Assembly: GCF_019175285.1 (NCBI RefSeq)
Contig: NC_056527.1
Coordinates: forward strand, 118,900,133 to 118,964,132
Direction: 5' to 3'
DNA: 64,000 bases
Origin: Sceloporus undulatus
Taxonomy: Eukaryota > Chordata > Lepidosauria > Squamata > Phrynosomatidae
Shown piece after piece: positions 20,038 through 34,700 of the stretch. Every line of letters begins with the position of its first letter. Position 1 is the stretch's first letter. The translations under genes were made by a program, and so were the position numbers. The notes under the pieces are model-generated. The model ran no database searches. It was not told where the DNA came from and saw nothing but the letters and a program-made list of their open reading frames with translations.

Positions 20038-22529
20038 AGAGATTTCCTTGAATCGCTGTGTCTGTAAGTGTGAGGTGGAAGGAGTGGATGGGACCAGAGG
20101 GATACACCCACAGAGTTCTATTACTTTTGAGAGGCTGATGGCTCTCAATGATGGAAGAGGAGGAATCCACCAAACTGCTCCACAGAGTAAAGAGGCTTCA
20201 GCTCCAAATTCAGCAGGAAAAGGTCCTTTGCTTTGTGGAGGAGCCCCTGCGTTGCCTCCAGAGTCACAGCCCTGACCCCTGGGAGTGTCTCCAGTGAAGA
20301 GCTTGGGGCAGCAGTGGTGGCTGAGGAGAAGGGCCTCTCCATCAGAGACTTTCCTGGAGACCCTGCAGCGCCTCGGCGTTCTGCTTCTGGTTTTCAGACA
20401 AGACAAGGCAGGCTGAGCCCAGCCAGTTGTTTCCTGCTCCCAAACTTTGGGTGGTTGGTTACACTGAGCTACACTCCAAGGAGCGGAGGAAGATGTCTTA
20501 TTTCAACAGACTCCCTTCTCCAGCCCCTGCAGTTTAGACCCAGAGCTCCAGCCAAGCTTCGTTGTGGCTGTGAGCTTGGCTATGTGTCTCTATTGGGGGG
20601 GGGGGGAGGCCTGGGACTACTTTTGGAACCCATCACCTTGCGCTCCTTCCCCCAGATATAAGCAGCAGTCAGTCAGTCCTGGCATTCAGGCTTTTGTCCA
20701 AACAGGAGCTTTTAGTCAGGGAACAAGAGAAAAGAGGTGATTTACACACAGGCTGGGAAGCTGTTGCTTGGAACTGAGCTCTGGTTTGCTGCCCAGGGAA
20801 GCGGTTGCGCTGGCCTTACTCCCAAGTAGACAGAGATGGAGGGAACTGACTGCTGCTCTGTATGGCTGGTGGCAAAATGTCCGGATTGGTGGGAATGACG
20901 TCTGGCCCTGGTGGCTTTCCCTTGGCCCTACAGCTGACCCACACAGATATTTGGGACTTCAAGGGCCAGCACCCAGATCATTGTCCATGGCAGCCAGGAG
21001 CTTCTGGCCCTCAAGTCTTTTGGATTTCAACTCCCAGAAGCTGAGGGCCAAAACCTTGAGAACCAGCATTCTGCAGGACATCCCTCTTCTCCAGTCTAAA
21101 CCCAGGCCCAGCTCCTCTTCCTGGTTGCTGTATGTTTTAGCATCTTAGTCACCCACCTCTGGACAAATGCCAACTTGTGGTCTTTTGAGATTCTTAATTT
21201 CCAAAGGGTGAGAAAAATTGTGCAGCATTGTTGGTGTTGCTATTTCCTTATTTCGTCAAACCACACCCCCATTAATCTTCCATTTAGAGCCAAGACAAAT
21301 AACATCCTGAAGCAGCTTTGTGTTGTTCAAAGACAAGTGAATCTCTGCAGCGACTGCTAATAAAAACTGTGCCTGTGTGGGCAGGAAGGGGGATACAGCC
21401 AAGCATGAAAGCTTTTGGCCCACGCAGCAGGGCACTGGGCAACCATTAGCCTTCCAGATGTGGCTGGACTTCCAACCCTTATTACCCGAGAGCCAGCACA
21501 GGGGACTGCTGGGTGTTGCAGTAGGCCACAGGTTGCTCACAGCTCGGATAAAGAGGATGGCGCATGAGAGTGTAAGTGTGTGTGACAAACATTGGAGAGA
21601 TCCTTCAGAGCACCAGAAAATAAAGGGGGGGGGGGGAAGAAACAGCAGCAAAAGCAACTAGAAAAACAGTAAGCTGCTGGGGGGGGGGGGGGGGGGGAGT
21701 CAGGTTGTGGATTACAACTTCCATAATCCCCCCAACTAACCTTAGCTCTCCTTATCTAACTCCTTGCACAAGGAAAAGGTGGTAGGTAGGTGTATGTGAG
21801 AGAAAGAGGGGTGCAGATGGGATACCTATACTCAACTTGGACTATTACTACTACTGCTGTTCAGTCATCAACATCACCGCTTCAATCGCCCTGGGGATAC
21901 CGAGACAAGTTTTGGACCTTCAGTGGTTCAGGTTCTATCCAAGAGCCTAGGAATTGGGAAGCCATTGCTGGATGATGATAATAATATGCAAAGAGATCTT
22001 GTAGCACCTTTGGGACTGACCAAAGCAAAGACATTAGGAGCATGAGCTTTCATAGACTTAAGCCCACAAAAGCTCATGCTACCAATGCTTTTAATTAGTC
22101 TCAAAGATGTGGCAAGACCCCTTTGCACACTGATTTTCCAATGGAACATGGCTAGATCTTGGAATGGTAATGGTAATACTATGGTCCCAGTGGCAAGGGG
22201 TGCTCTGGGAGCAACAAAACACATGAATGAAATAGCCATAAATAGGCCAACAAGAACACAATTACAAAAAGCAAGGCCACTTGGCATATGCCATGTTATC
22301 TGAGGATATTTCATTGACTCTGCCGTTCTTAAGGCAGAACCCAAATCCCTAATGGTCCACAACTGCAGTTGGTAACATCTGGTATTTGCGTGCCAATGAG
22401 AACAACAACTTGGTGGCGGTTGTTACTAACTCAACCCCACTTCCTCCGAAGGGTGGCTGGAAATGCTCTTAACCATCCCACTTAGATGAACGCATGTGAT
22501 AAGACCTCAGCACCGAGCCCACAAGATGG
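20038..22529. other. Intergenic region between the GT31 pair and SRRT
   Basis: No coding exon was recognised. It holds poly-G runs at about 20597-20607, 21625-21637 and 21679-21699, a diffuse CTCCCAGAAG repeat piece at 21020-21060, and a palindromic element at 21985-22122. The genes on either side converge here, plus from the left and minus from the right. Confidence 0.5.
21985..22122. mobile_element. Short palindromic DNA element
   Basis: The left arm GATCTTGTAGCACCTTTGGG is matched imperfectly by the right arm TCAAAGATGTGGCAAGACC, with AGCATGAGCTTTCATAGAC reflected by AAAGCTCATGCT inside. This matches a repeat common in reptile genomes; the superfamily is uncertain. Confidence 0.55.
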
Positions 22530-22545
22530 GTGTTCAACTGAGGAG

Positions 22546-22551
22546 TTTATT
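22546..22551 (-). terminator. SRRT: SRRT polyadenylation signal
   Basis: AATAAA on the minus strand about 195 bases after the SRRT stop codon at 22746-22748, implying a short 3' untranslated region ending near 22530. Confidence 0.75.
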
Positions 22552-22745
22552 GAAATCCAGTTGGAACTAAAACATGAGAAGCATACACACAAGAGGGGCA
22601 TGTTTAGTGTGTCCTGGGGAGGGGAGGATGGGGAGAGCAACACCCGCGGCGAGGAAAGAGAGAGGAGGACAGGCATTCCTTTGTAAAAAAAGGTGACCAC
22701 AAGGGAGGGAAAGAAATTTAAACTCATCTCGGCAGCGCTTCTCAC

Positions 22746-25700
22746 TCAAAAGAAATCAACGTCTTCTGGGGCGTCCAGGTCTCTGTACTCTACGATCGCG
22801 CGGGGGTCCCCTCGGACCATCCTGCGGAGAGATGCGGGAGGTGAATTGGCGATGCCCACCTCTCCCAATGCGTGAAGCCCACTACTCCTCATGAGAAAGA
22901 GGAGGAGAAGGAAGCGCAGGGCTGCAATGCAAACCGCCGGGCCCCAGCAGCTGGCTTTCCTTGAGTTACCAAACCAGGTGTAGGAAGCTGCCAGCAGACA
23001 GACAGGAGGGAGTTACAAGCCCTTGTTAAAATCACGGCCAACCCTTGACAGCTCTCTAGAGGCCCATCAAGGATTGATTTGTTTTTGGTAGGCCCTGCTG
23101 ACTGGTTTATCTTTCAGCTCAGCAATTCAAGGCTAAAAAAGAGACCTCAGTACCCCTGGATTCAAGCATCCATGGCTTTAAAAATAGTCAGGAAATTATA
23201 AAGAAACCTTGATTTTGCCATTTTATACCATTTACTATACCACTGTGTTTAATGGGACTTGAGCATCCACAGGTTTTGGTCTCCACAGGGGTCCTAGAAC
23301 CAAACCCCAGCAGATGCTAAGGACCTACTGTAAAATTAACAACAACAACAATACCCCATTGCATATAATGGGACAAGCATCCATGGATTTTGGTATCTAC
23401 AGGGGTCCTGGAGCCAAGCTCTAGAAGATACCAAGGGCCCACTGTAGTAGGTTTCCCTTTTAGCAGCATAGCTTAGACTGTCCTTGTAGCTCTTGGGCTG
23501 GAGGTGCATCACCTCTCAATTCCCCAGAATTGTGCTCCTACACTAGACAAGATTTCCTTTGGCACACACCTGCCCTGGCACAGGGTTTCCCCATTTAGCC
23601 AGCCTATGGGGAACTGGAGCGCTGGCCTTGGCATCACAGCGGGGTAAAATGAGCTGCTGAGGGACCCACTCCTAATACCAGCTGGGAGGGGGTCAATCCA
23701 CAAAAGGACTGTGACACCTTCCTCTGCTGTAGACCACCAGCGGCACCCATTTACCACCAATAAGGCTGATTTTATAGCAGGGACAAAGGTCATTGTTTTG
23801 TACTAAACAAAGTCTTGCGGGGGGCTGGAAATACAGCCAAGTCCTTCTCAGAACTAGGGGTGTGTGGGAGTATGTACATCCCCACCGTTTTTGTGCCCTC
23901 CATTCCCTGAGCCCCTCCCCAAATTCTTCTTTCAGTCCTCCAGGGTGGCAAATGTGTGTCAAACCTCCCTCCTCACACAACAAACCCAAACACTGTCATC
24001 GGAAGTGGCATCTGGTTGCCATTTCCTGCCAAAAACGGGAGCTGTGAGATTTGCCTCCTTCTTGCATCATATTTGCCCATCCTGGGCTACTCTCACTCAA
24101 TCATACCTGTTTTGGGGTTTGTTCAGATATCCTCCCTGCCCCCTGAAAGTGTCGTAGTTCCCTCTGCCAGCCGCATATGGGGCAGGAGCATAAGGGGGTC
24201 CGCCTGGGAAGAGACCAAGAGAGACAAACATGAGACTTCTGTGCATGGCCAGGGCAGCAGCGTGCCTTTGGTTCCGTCTCCCTTCTTGTCAATTCATAAA
24301 GGAGACACATGTCATTAAACTGCTTTTTCCAAAACGTAAGTGCTCCCAGCAAAACAGTAACTCAACACACCCAAATATGTGCCTATTGCTAAGCCTTGAT
24401 GCGTAACGCTTGGCATAAATTAACTCCACTCACTCCAAGCTGAGTTCCACATCATCATCATTTCTGAACCTTTATCTCCAAAGGTAATTCTCAATCTTGC
24501 AAATGTCAGTGAAAACATGAACTGAAAAAACAGCACCGACTCAATGTAAAACCCAATTCTGTCTTAAAGAGCCGGCATGGGGTAGCGGTTGGAGTGCTGG
24601 ACTAGGACTCTGGGGTTTGAAGCCTCTACTCCGCCATGGGAACCCACAGGGTGGCCTTGCGCAAGTCTCAGCCCCACAGGAATGGCAAAACTTCCTCTTC
24701 TGGATCAATGCCTCAGCTTCGGAGGGAACCTCTGAGCTCAGAGGAAGGCAACAGCACTTCTGAAGAAAACTTGCCAAGAAAATCTTACGTTGGTCACTAA
24801 CAGTCAGTGAACTCAAAGGCACAACAACACACATTCTAAAAGGTCCTTGTCATTCTACGTTTAGAAAAACGCATGCAGAAAGTCACAGCAGCTTCCTCCA
24901 CATTCCTATCTATTTCACAGGCAAGTAATCTGGCTATATGTTTGAAACCGACAAGCCAAATATTCCTGACAGAAAGGCTTCAAAACTGTCTCCTTCAGAG
25001 TAAGCAATCTTTACAGAAGGAAGGGATCCCAGGGGACATCTAGTCCGTTGCCTGGCCAATACAGGATCAGCAAGCCTGACATCCTTGGAGTGTAGAAGAA
25101 GCAGAGGCAAGAGGACAGAACATGTCAGATGATCAGGTGAAACTACTTGCTTCCTCAGCCTTTTGCAATGAGAACTTGGAAACATTGTACTTTTTGTACT
25201 ATAACTCCCAGAATGCCCCACCTGCCATGCCGGCTGGGGGGAATCTAGAGAGGTATAGTCCAAAAAAGGCAACTTCTTTCAAGCTTTTGGTGCTGCTACA
25301 GGGGAAACACTTTGACAAATAAAGCGGTTCTGCGGTGCCTTCTTGTGGGGAGGCCTCTCCAGCACTGGACCCAGAAGACGTACCTCCGTATCCCAGGATT
25401 GGGGGTCGGGGCTGTCCATAGGGCATCAAGCCCTGGGGTGCCTGTGGAGGGTAAGGCAACCCTGGGGCCAGGCCTGCAAAGAGAGAACCAAGGCAGTTTA
25501 GGCACCGCAATGCGCTCCAACCGAGAGACAAGAAGGCCTGCCAAAATTCCATGCTACAGCTTGGAAAGGAAAGAGAAAGAGTGGGACATAGCCTGGGAAC
25601 TGGTGTCCATAGTGACCTAATCCTATTCACGGGCATTAAGGCAAAGCCCTACATGGTTTGGGTCTAGGTTACCCACAGGATCGCCTCCTCTCATATTATC

Positions 25701-28700
25701 CACTCTGTGACCTCAGGTTCTTTAGAGACCTTTACTTCAGCCAGGCAGAAGTAGACTGGTAATGCTCAGTCACCCAGAGGACCTTTTTGTCAGCTGCACC
25801 CAAACCGTGCAGGAAAGATTCAACGGCTAAACATGCTGCCTGGATTTAAAACAGCGTGGTGACAGTTCATGAGATCCAGATCTCTTTTTCTGGGGCACCT
25901 CAAATGGCTGGTGGTAATCAGCCACAGAGTTTGGAAAAGCGACTTTTGGGGGACTCCCAATTCCCAGCATCTGAAATTGGGCATCCCTCCCACAAAGTCA
26001 CTTTTTCAAACTCCCACCTGGAAAATGATCCTGTCAGTGACCCAGTACTCAGAGGGACCCCTCTCTTCGTTCTTCCTTCTCCGCTTACCTTGCCCTGGTA
26101 TCGGCGGCTGGTTGAGCTTGAGCTCGGGCAGCGCAGGCCTCTTGGCATCCGTGAGGAAGTTGTTGAAAAACGCCACCTCCTTCTTCACCTCCTCAATCTT
26201 CTCCGCATGCTTGTTGAAAATATGCTTCCGGACAAACTCAGGACCCTGCCGGTGGGGAAAAAAGAGAGAATCTGGGCCTTTACAAACCTGGCTTGCCTTC
26301 CCCGCTTGGCAGAGCCCCTTGGGCCCAAGAAGAAGGGAGCTCTGGGCCCACCTTGAATTTTTTTCCGCTGAGGGGACACAGCCACTTGTCCTTCCCCAGC
26401 TCCTGGGTGTTGGATGTGACAAACTTCTCCACCTCTTGTTCGGGGTCTTTCTTGCCCATCTTCTGGGCCTCTTCTTCAGAGAGGGACTCTCGCACACTGA
26501 ACAAGGGGGTCAGTTTGTCCTCAAACAGCTTCTGCCACTCGGCCACTGAAGGGAAAAGCAGACAGGACAGAGAATCCAGTTAGGGATCCAATTCTGGCTG
26601 CAAGCAGGAAAGAAAGCCCCGTGTGCAGAAGGCAAGGAACCTGGAGGACCAAGACTCCAGCCAGTGAGCAAAGGGGCAGACACCCTCTTTTCCGGGTGCT
26701 GGATTATGATCCTAGTGAAACTATGACCTGAAGAGCAAGCACAGGCGATCCCCTTTTCTGGAACATATTTATTGAACCAGGACGTTCCAAAGAATCCTGT
26801 TCACTGAGAGAATGTTCGGTTAATAATGAGCAGAGCGTTATTATCATGAAGCAATGAAGTCTATGAGCTGTTCTTCAATTTAGAGAGATTCCAGTAGCAA
26901 GGAGTTTTAAGATCATGCAGAATTATCCCACCTCTGAGCATGCTTTGCCTAAGAAAATTCCATAAAATGCATGGGGTCACCTTAAGGCAACAGGCGACTT
27001 CAAGGTATGCATGTGCAACCCACTACCAATCTCCCGCCCCACTTATGAGCACTTGGTATTGAGGGATGAATTCCTGATCCTCAAATAAAGCGGTACTCAC
27101 TCATCAAAGAGACAAACACTGGCTACTGAGATACTACAAAGCAACAAGGAATAGCCCTAGCTAGACTGGCCCTTTGGCTGGCAAACTGTCAGTAAGAAGC
27201 CCCAAATATCCTGCAGCTGGGTGGGCAACTACAGCAGGTCCAGGGGCCAATCCTCTGATCGTGGGACTGCCTGACACAGACTGCCAAAAATGCCAGCAAA
27301 ACAGAACCAAGGCAAAAGAAGCTGGAAGTCCATTTTTGATATTACAAAAGTTATTTTAAAAAACACTGAGCAGCGGAGAGGTGCCTTGCAGCCAATTTAA
27401 AAGGAGAAGAAATCCAACCTCTCTCCCTCTCCAAAAAGGCAGTCCAGAGAGTGTGTCAAGCAGGGTCAAGAGAGCCATATGCACCTTCAGGGCTACATTT
27501 TATCCACTCCTGACATCACCAGAGTCCAGACATGCTACTTTTCTCTTCTCCCCAAGCCATACCTTCCCGGTGGGTGACACGGTTGGGCGGGATGGGCCCC
27601 CGCACATGGATGATGCCGCAGCGGTTGGGCATTTCGTCCTCGTTGAGATACTCGGCAGTGTTGTAATAATCCACAGAGTGGACGATGCGCAGGTATAGGA
27701 GGAGTTTGTCCAGCACCTGCCGGGGAGGAGAAAGAAAGAAAGAAAGAGGCTGGCAATGATGAGACCCCCAAAGTACACCTGGGGGAATGATGATGATGAT
27801 CCTCATCTATATCCTGCCTTTCCCTCAATAACGGAATTCATAGCAACTTAGAAATTATTAAAACCAGTACAGATTTAAACAATACAAAAACATCAATTAT
27901 ATACAGACACAGAGACATGTGTGTGTCAATGCTATTTAATAAAGAACTAAGCAATCTGTAGAGTTCATAAAAGCTTCATAAAAAACCCAGAAATTGGCAC
28001 AGAACAGGAAGATTTTTTTACTTGCTGAAGGAAAGAGTGACGAAGGAGCCATCATAGCCTCTTAATGGAAAGAATCTCCATAGCTTGGAGAAGAGAAGGT
28101 TAAGAGGTGATATGACAGCTGTTTAAACACTTGAAGGGATGCCATATTGAGGAGGGAGCGAGCTTGTTTTCTGCTGCTCCAGAGTCTAGGACACAACGGA
28201 GCAATGGATTCAAGCTCCAGGAAAAGAGATTCCACCTCAACATTAGAAGGAACTTCCTGAGAGACTGTAAGGGCTGTTTGACAGTGGGACATGCTGCTTC
28301 CTTGGAGTGTAGTGGAGTCACCTTCCTTAGAGGTCTTTAAGCAGAGGCTGGATGACCATCTGTCAGGGATGCTTTGATTTGGATTCCTGCATGGCAGAAT
28401 GGGGTTGGACTGGATGGTCTTTGCGGTCTCTTCTATGATTCTATCAAAGTCTGGGAGCAACCACCAAGAAGGCCCTCTCCCCTGTCCTTACCAAATGTGG
28501 TGGAGTCAAGGACCCCCCGAGAAAGGCCAGCTTCCCCTTGAGATGACAGGAAAGATGCCACCCTCCCCACTGGCTCCCCCCACCCCAAAAAGCCATCCCC
28601 TTTTGCCACAGTCACCTTGACAAGTTTCTCATCTCTCTCCACGGTGATCTCTGCTGGATTTCCTTCTTTGGGGGGCTCTTCAGAAGGCTCCCCGCTTTTG

Positions 28701-31700
28701 CCCAGCAGCTCCTCCTCTTCAGCACTCACCTCCTCTATCAGGTAGTCAGTGATGTTCTTGAGGATGGGGTTCTGGGAAGGAAGGCTCTGGAGTGGAGGAC
28801 AGAGAAAGAACATGTGGTGAACAAGAATGGGATGCATCAAAACAATTCAGTCATCTGGCCCTGAAGGCAAAGGGGCCCATGGAGAGCCCAGTCTGGGCCT
28901 ATCCTTCCTACAGTTCTCTCGTCAGTTCTTAGCATGCTGGCAGGGGGTAGGCAGAAATTGTGGAAATATTTGGATTGCAGCTCCCATGATCCATCACCAG
29001 TGGGCATTCCGGAGAGGGCTGTTGGGACTTATAGGCCAACCACCCCACAAAAACCCCCAAGAAAACCACACACACACAAAGAAGAAAAACAAAAAACCAG
29101 AAAGTCACAGTTGCCCCGCACCCGCTCTTGATGCTATGCATAGAGCAAACTTGTTTTCTGCTGTTCATAAGAAGAAGAGCAGAACCCAACAAATTCAAGC
29201 AAAAAGAATGGACCAAACATTAGAAAAGCAATGGTAAAAACCATTCAACAGTCAGACTACCTTGGAAAGTGGCAAACTCTCCTGTCTTGGAAATTTTTAA
29301 ACAGAATTTAAATTGCCAAATTGAGGGATGCTTTGGCTCAGGATTTGCTGCGCTGGCAGATATCCATGACACCTCTGCTGTCATTTGAAATTCTACACCT
29401 TGTTTCAAAGAGACACACTAAACATGAGGAACAATTTCCCGATAGCAAGAGTTGTTCCATAGTGGAGTGGACTAGTACATATGTGCGCTTGGTGTGGACT
29501 CTTCTTCATTAAAATAAGGTTAGACAGCCATTTCCTATGGGTGCTTTAGCTGTGGATTCTTAGACTGGATTGGATGCCCCTTGGGGTTCCCCTCCAACTC
29601 TTTGATTCTTGGGGTTCCTGAGTCTTTCTACATTACTAATGGTACAATAACTCTGTCAGCCTTCAAGGTGCTGGCAGACTCTCTGTTGTATTTACAATGG
29701 AAAGCAGAAGCAGTGTGGTGTAGTGGTTTCACTGCTGGGCTAAGATTGCGCTAGGCTAGGGTTCAAATGCCAACTCAGTCATGGAAACTCACTAGGTGAC
29801 CTTGGGCATGTTACACTTACTCACCCTCAGAGGAAGGCCATGTCCAACCTGCTTAAATAATTTAGAGTTGCTGTAAGTTTGAAATGATTTGACAGCACAT
29901 GACAACAATGGACAGGGGAGCCCTGCAGACCAGGCAACCTTAAGACAACCCCACCCCACTCCCCCGAGACCGAGAGGCCCCAGGATCCAATTTTCCCTTT
30001 GAAGATGTGTTAAAACATCCGAGGCCAAATACGAGATCACTCACTGTGCAGACAGCCCTCTGCCCCTTTCTTCCCACCTAACTGACCGAGAGTTCAGAGG
30101 CAGGACGGGCTTCTCCAGCTCCCCACAGCTGTGTGCGGTCGTCCATCGTGTGGATCAGCTTGGCAGCCAGTTTGATGTCATTGCGCAAAATCTGCTTGTG
30201 CTGGGTGATGCCGTTGATGTTGCGGACGCGGCGGGTCAGGTCACGGTTCACCCCGGGGCTCAGTTCGCAATCCCGCAGCTGGGAAGAGGAGGCAAGGTGA
30301 GTTCAGTACAAGGGTGGAGGGGTCCTTAGGGCTCGGAGGCCGAATCTGACTCTCCAAGGGGGGGGGGGGAAGATGGCTGTGCCCTCTTCCAACCCCATCC
30401 TAAGGGGCTGAAATGGGAAATGCCCAAGGACTTTTCGTTCTGTCAGCATCTTAAGAAGATATGGTCAGTTGCGCTTGAAGAAAAATTAACCATCTGTTAT
30501 TGTATGATCAGGAGAGAAATAGAGGAGGACAACTTTGTGGCAACCTGGCATTGGTCAAGGACTGAATGATGAAGATGAATCTCTCATCGACTGGATTTCT
30601 GGTATGGCATGGCATGTGCATACCCACATACAAGGAAACTAATAACAGATATTATGTAAAGATGGATGGATGGACAGATAATTTGTAGGTGATTTCATAA
30701 TATATGTATGCGATTTTAGCTGACAGTCTGTTTTAATTATACTGTCAATTTCAAGGAGAAATGGGTGGCAGAGACTGATTTGCTTGTCATCCATTGCATT
30801 CTAAAAAGAATAAATAGAAGTTTTAAAATATTTTAAAGAAGTGAGAGCCACAGAATCTGGAGACTGAATCCAGGTGTCAGAATAAAGAGAACACAGCCAT
30901 GGCCCCTTCCTCCTGTTCTGAAGAGCTTTCAACACAAAAAATGCTGGGATTTTTGGCCTGAAGATTTTGCCTTCAGCCCCATCAAGTGCTGGAACGCAAT
31001 CCCCTTGGAGGTTTTCAACAATTCAAGGAAGGCATCCTTTCCCTTGCCCACCACACTTGGGAAGCTGGGCTTGCCCCCTTTCCTCTTGGCTTTACCCTAA
31101 TGTTCTGGAGGTCCCAACAGATATCCTTGATGTTGACGCTGCGATCAAAGGTGACCCAACCTCTTCGGAAAAACCTGAAAACAAGAAAAGAAAGTAAGCA
31201 GCTAACTTCTGGATATGCTGAATAGCGCGCGCACGCACACATATACACACACCAGAGTGCTACAATTCTGCATTAGACATGGATCTGCCTTTTGCTCCAA
31301 GGCTTGTCATATTTGGCCCTCTTGTTTTATGTACACAACAGCCTTGCAAGGTAGGGCAGATAGAAAACACAGCAGCTTAACATAGTCTGCTCTGAGTTTA
31401 AGACACACATTTCAGAAGCTGACAGTTGCCTGTTGCTTGACAATTACATTTTGTATTGCTGGGGATGATGAGGCTTTTCAAAAAGTGTTCTTGTGGGTAA
31501 CTTAGCAGAGTCTTTCACACAATTGTGCTAGAAATCGCTCCTGGGGTTTGCTAGATGATGAAGAATTTTCAGGAATAGCAGTGAAGAGTAATCTTTCCAA
31601 GACCACCCCTGAAGTATTACATGTTGCTGGGAAGGAGACAGCCCCCCACCCCCCCGGAGAGAGGTATGAGGGAGCCATTTGGGTCAGCTGTCTGTGTGGA

Positions 31701-34700
31701 CTTGTACAATTTGGCAGCCACTGGGCAGCCAGGAAAAGAAACGCTGGGTAAGGAGTTACTGGTACCTCCTAGTAGAACATCCCAGAAACTGCTTCTGTTG
31801 AGGTAGACCCTAATCACAGTTGCTCAAGAGGATTCTGGGTTAGGTCTACCTCATATTGGAAGGTTAGTACTTCTTGTTGTAACACTGACTGCTGTTCACA
31901 TGCCTTCAAGCAGACTCTGACCCTATCCTAGAATCCCTGAATCCTAGAACTGGAGGAGACCTCCAGGGCGATCCAGAATCCAACCCCTGCCATGCAGGAA
32001 TACACAATCAACACCCCGACAGAGAGAGGCATCCAGGCTCTGGTTAAAACCTTCAAAGGAGACTGCCACCCTCTTACTGCTCTTACTGTCAGGAAATTCT
32101 TCCTAACAATCAGATGAAATCTGTTTTCCTGTACAGCGCACCCTGCGTCATACGCGGCTCCCAGCATATGCTGGAAGCTGCACTGGAAAAAGCAGTGGTG
32201 CCGGTGCGCCACAACACGCTACTGCGGGCATGAGTCCCATTATCTTTAATGAGGCTCGAGCATATGAAAAATTTTCATGCGGGGGTGGGTGGGGGTTCGG
32301 AATAGATCCCCACATAAGGGAAGGGACCACTGTACTTTGAATCCATTGCTCCATGTTTGAGTCTCTGGAGCAGCAGAAAACTAGCTTGCTCCATCTTCAA
32401 CATGACATCCCTTCAAATATTTAAACAGGGCTATCATATCACATCTTAACTTTCTCTTCTCCATGCTAAACATCCCCAGCTCCCTAAGTTGCTCCTCATT
32501 GGACATGGTTTCCAGATCCTAGGATTTTCTTGACCAGGTTTATTATTCAGAGGAGATTTCTCACTATTGTCTTCATCTCAGGCTGTTGAGAGAAGAGTGT
32601 GACTTGTGCAGGTTACTACGGCTGTACAGGGATTCCAATCCTGGACCCTCAGTCTTGAACACTTAAATCAGGCACCACATTGACTTTAAAGATACAGTTA
32701 CACCCCCCCCCCTCAGGTTTTCTTAGCAAGATTGTTCCAGAGGTTTGTCACTATTGCCTTCCTCTGAAGCGGAGAGCAGACTGGGACTTGCCCAAGTGAG
32801 TCACCCAGCGGGTTTCTGTGGCTAAGCAGGAACCCTGGTCTCTCTCAAACCACTGCACCACACTGGCTCTATAACATATATCTTTAGGTAGTCAAACAGA
32901 TGGAAAAGTGGGAATGGGGTAGTGGACATTACCTCCTTTCTGGCTGGGGATCTGATAGAGCCACTCTCATAAAGCCAGGGTACCTTTTGCAGAGCTGAAG
33001 GAAAGAAAGGACGGCAGTCAGAGCTAGGTGGTCAAAGTACAGAGAGGAAATCCATCCAGGTTATCCCGCTGCCTCTCCTCTCCCACCCACGTGGAGTAAA
33101 TGCTCAGCAAGACAACCTTCTCACCATTAGAAACCTCTGGACCTTGACGACACATCCCAGCTTTACCTGCCACTAACCATGGTGGGAATCTTGGTGTTTT
33201 GAGGCAAGACTATCTACTCTGAACTCTTGGCAGGGGTGCCATGGAAAGAGGGGCATTCCTTCCCATGCCTCCCTGCTGGTGGAGTGTCTCCAGAAGTCCA
33301 TGAGACCCTATGCCCCCAACTGTGTCTGTTTCTCTATGACCAATGAGATTTGGGTCCAGATTGTGGTTACAGAGAGAGGCCAGAAGGGCACCAGCCACAT
33401 CAAACCGTCCCTACCCTGCTTGAACTCACCGCCACAATCTCAGCCTGGGAAATGTTGGGGGCGATGTTGCGCACAAAGAGAGAGCAGGTCTTGTGGAGGG
33501 GGCGCGGCTTGGGCTCCCCATCTTTCTCCTTGGCCTTGGGAGATTCCTCACCCTCTTTAGTGGCAGCTTTCTCCTCTTTAGGCTTTTCATCTGTGGGTCA
33601 AAAACAGATAGCAAAGAACTCAGAGCAAGACCGCTTCCAAGTAGGTCCCATTTCTGGGCGACTCCAGAGTCAAAACAGCCAACGAATAGGAGCTGGAAAT
33701 TGTGCAGCCCTTCCGATGTGGTTGCACTGCAGCCCCAGCATGCCTCATTATTGGCTATATTCTGGCTTGAGGGTATTGCGAGTCAAAACCCTAAAATACC
33801 TGGGGGCAACATGATTCCAATCCTGGCTATAGAGCCCCACCACATCTCCCAAACCTTCAGGACCCCCACCAAACTGGAGATGCGGGATGAAAACATTCCC
33901 TCTCTCTCCATTCATCCATAGTGGCTTGGGTGCTATCAACTGTGTTAAGAGAAACTAAATATAGGATATGAATAGCTTATTCTTGTATGACATGGGTGAG
34001 CAACTGTATTGTTTTTTCAGTAGCGAGCTACTTTGAGTCCCAATTTTGGGGGGAAAGTGGGATGCAAAAAATAACAGTAACAAGGGCCTGGACAAATTTC
34101 ATTCTGGTCCTCAAGTGTCCTATGGGACACCCCATTCCCCAGCAACCCTAAATACTTCTGTTTGTTTCTGCAGTCCTTCTCAAAATGGCAACAGGAAGTA
34201 ATGTTGCATCATATTCCGTTGCCTTTTTGAGGGGAACGGAGTGGAAAATGCAGTGGAAAATGGAGGTATCTGGACTGCTTGTGGCACCTATACACCTTTA
34301 TGTGGCAACTACAGACCTTCTTTGTCGTCCTCTTCTGGGCGGCCACTTTCTGATTCAGAGTCTGACTCGGAAACGCTGCCTTCGTCGTAGCTGTCATCCC
34401 CGCTGCGCTTCCTCTTGCGTTTGTGGCTGGTCTGTGGGCCCAAAGAGAGTCATGGCCATCAGCCACTTCCATTCCTAATCTGACAGCCTTTTACCCCCAA
34501 CTCCTGTTGCTCCCTGGCCTGAATTCTCCATTATTACTCCCCTTTCAAAAAGAAATCCACACACTGCTGAAATTCACAATTCACGCCTTTGGCATCTGGG
34601 GCATACTGGTTCCCAAATCTTTTTTTGACAAAGGGATTTCCACCTTCCAACTTCTAAGAGGCTTGCCATCACAGGACAGAAACTGCAGCATTGATCAACA

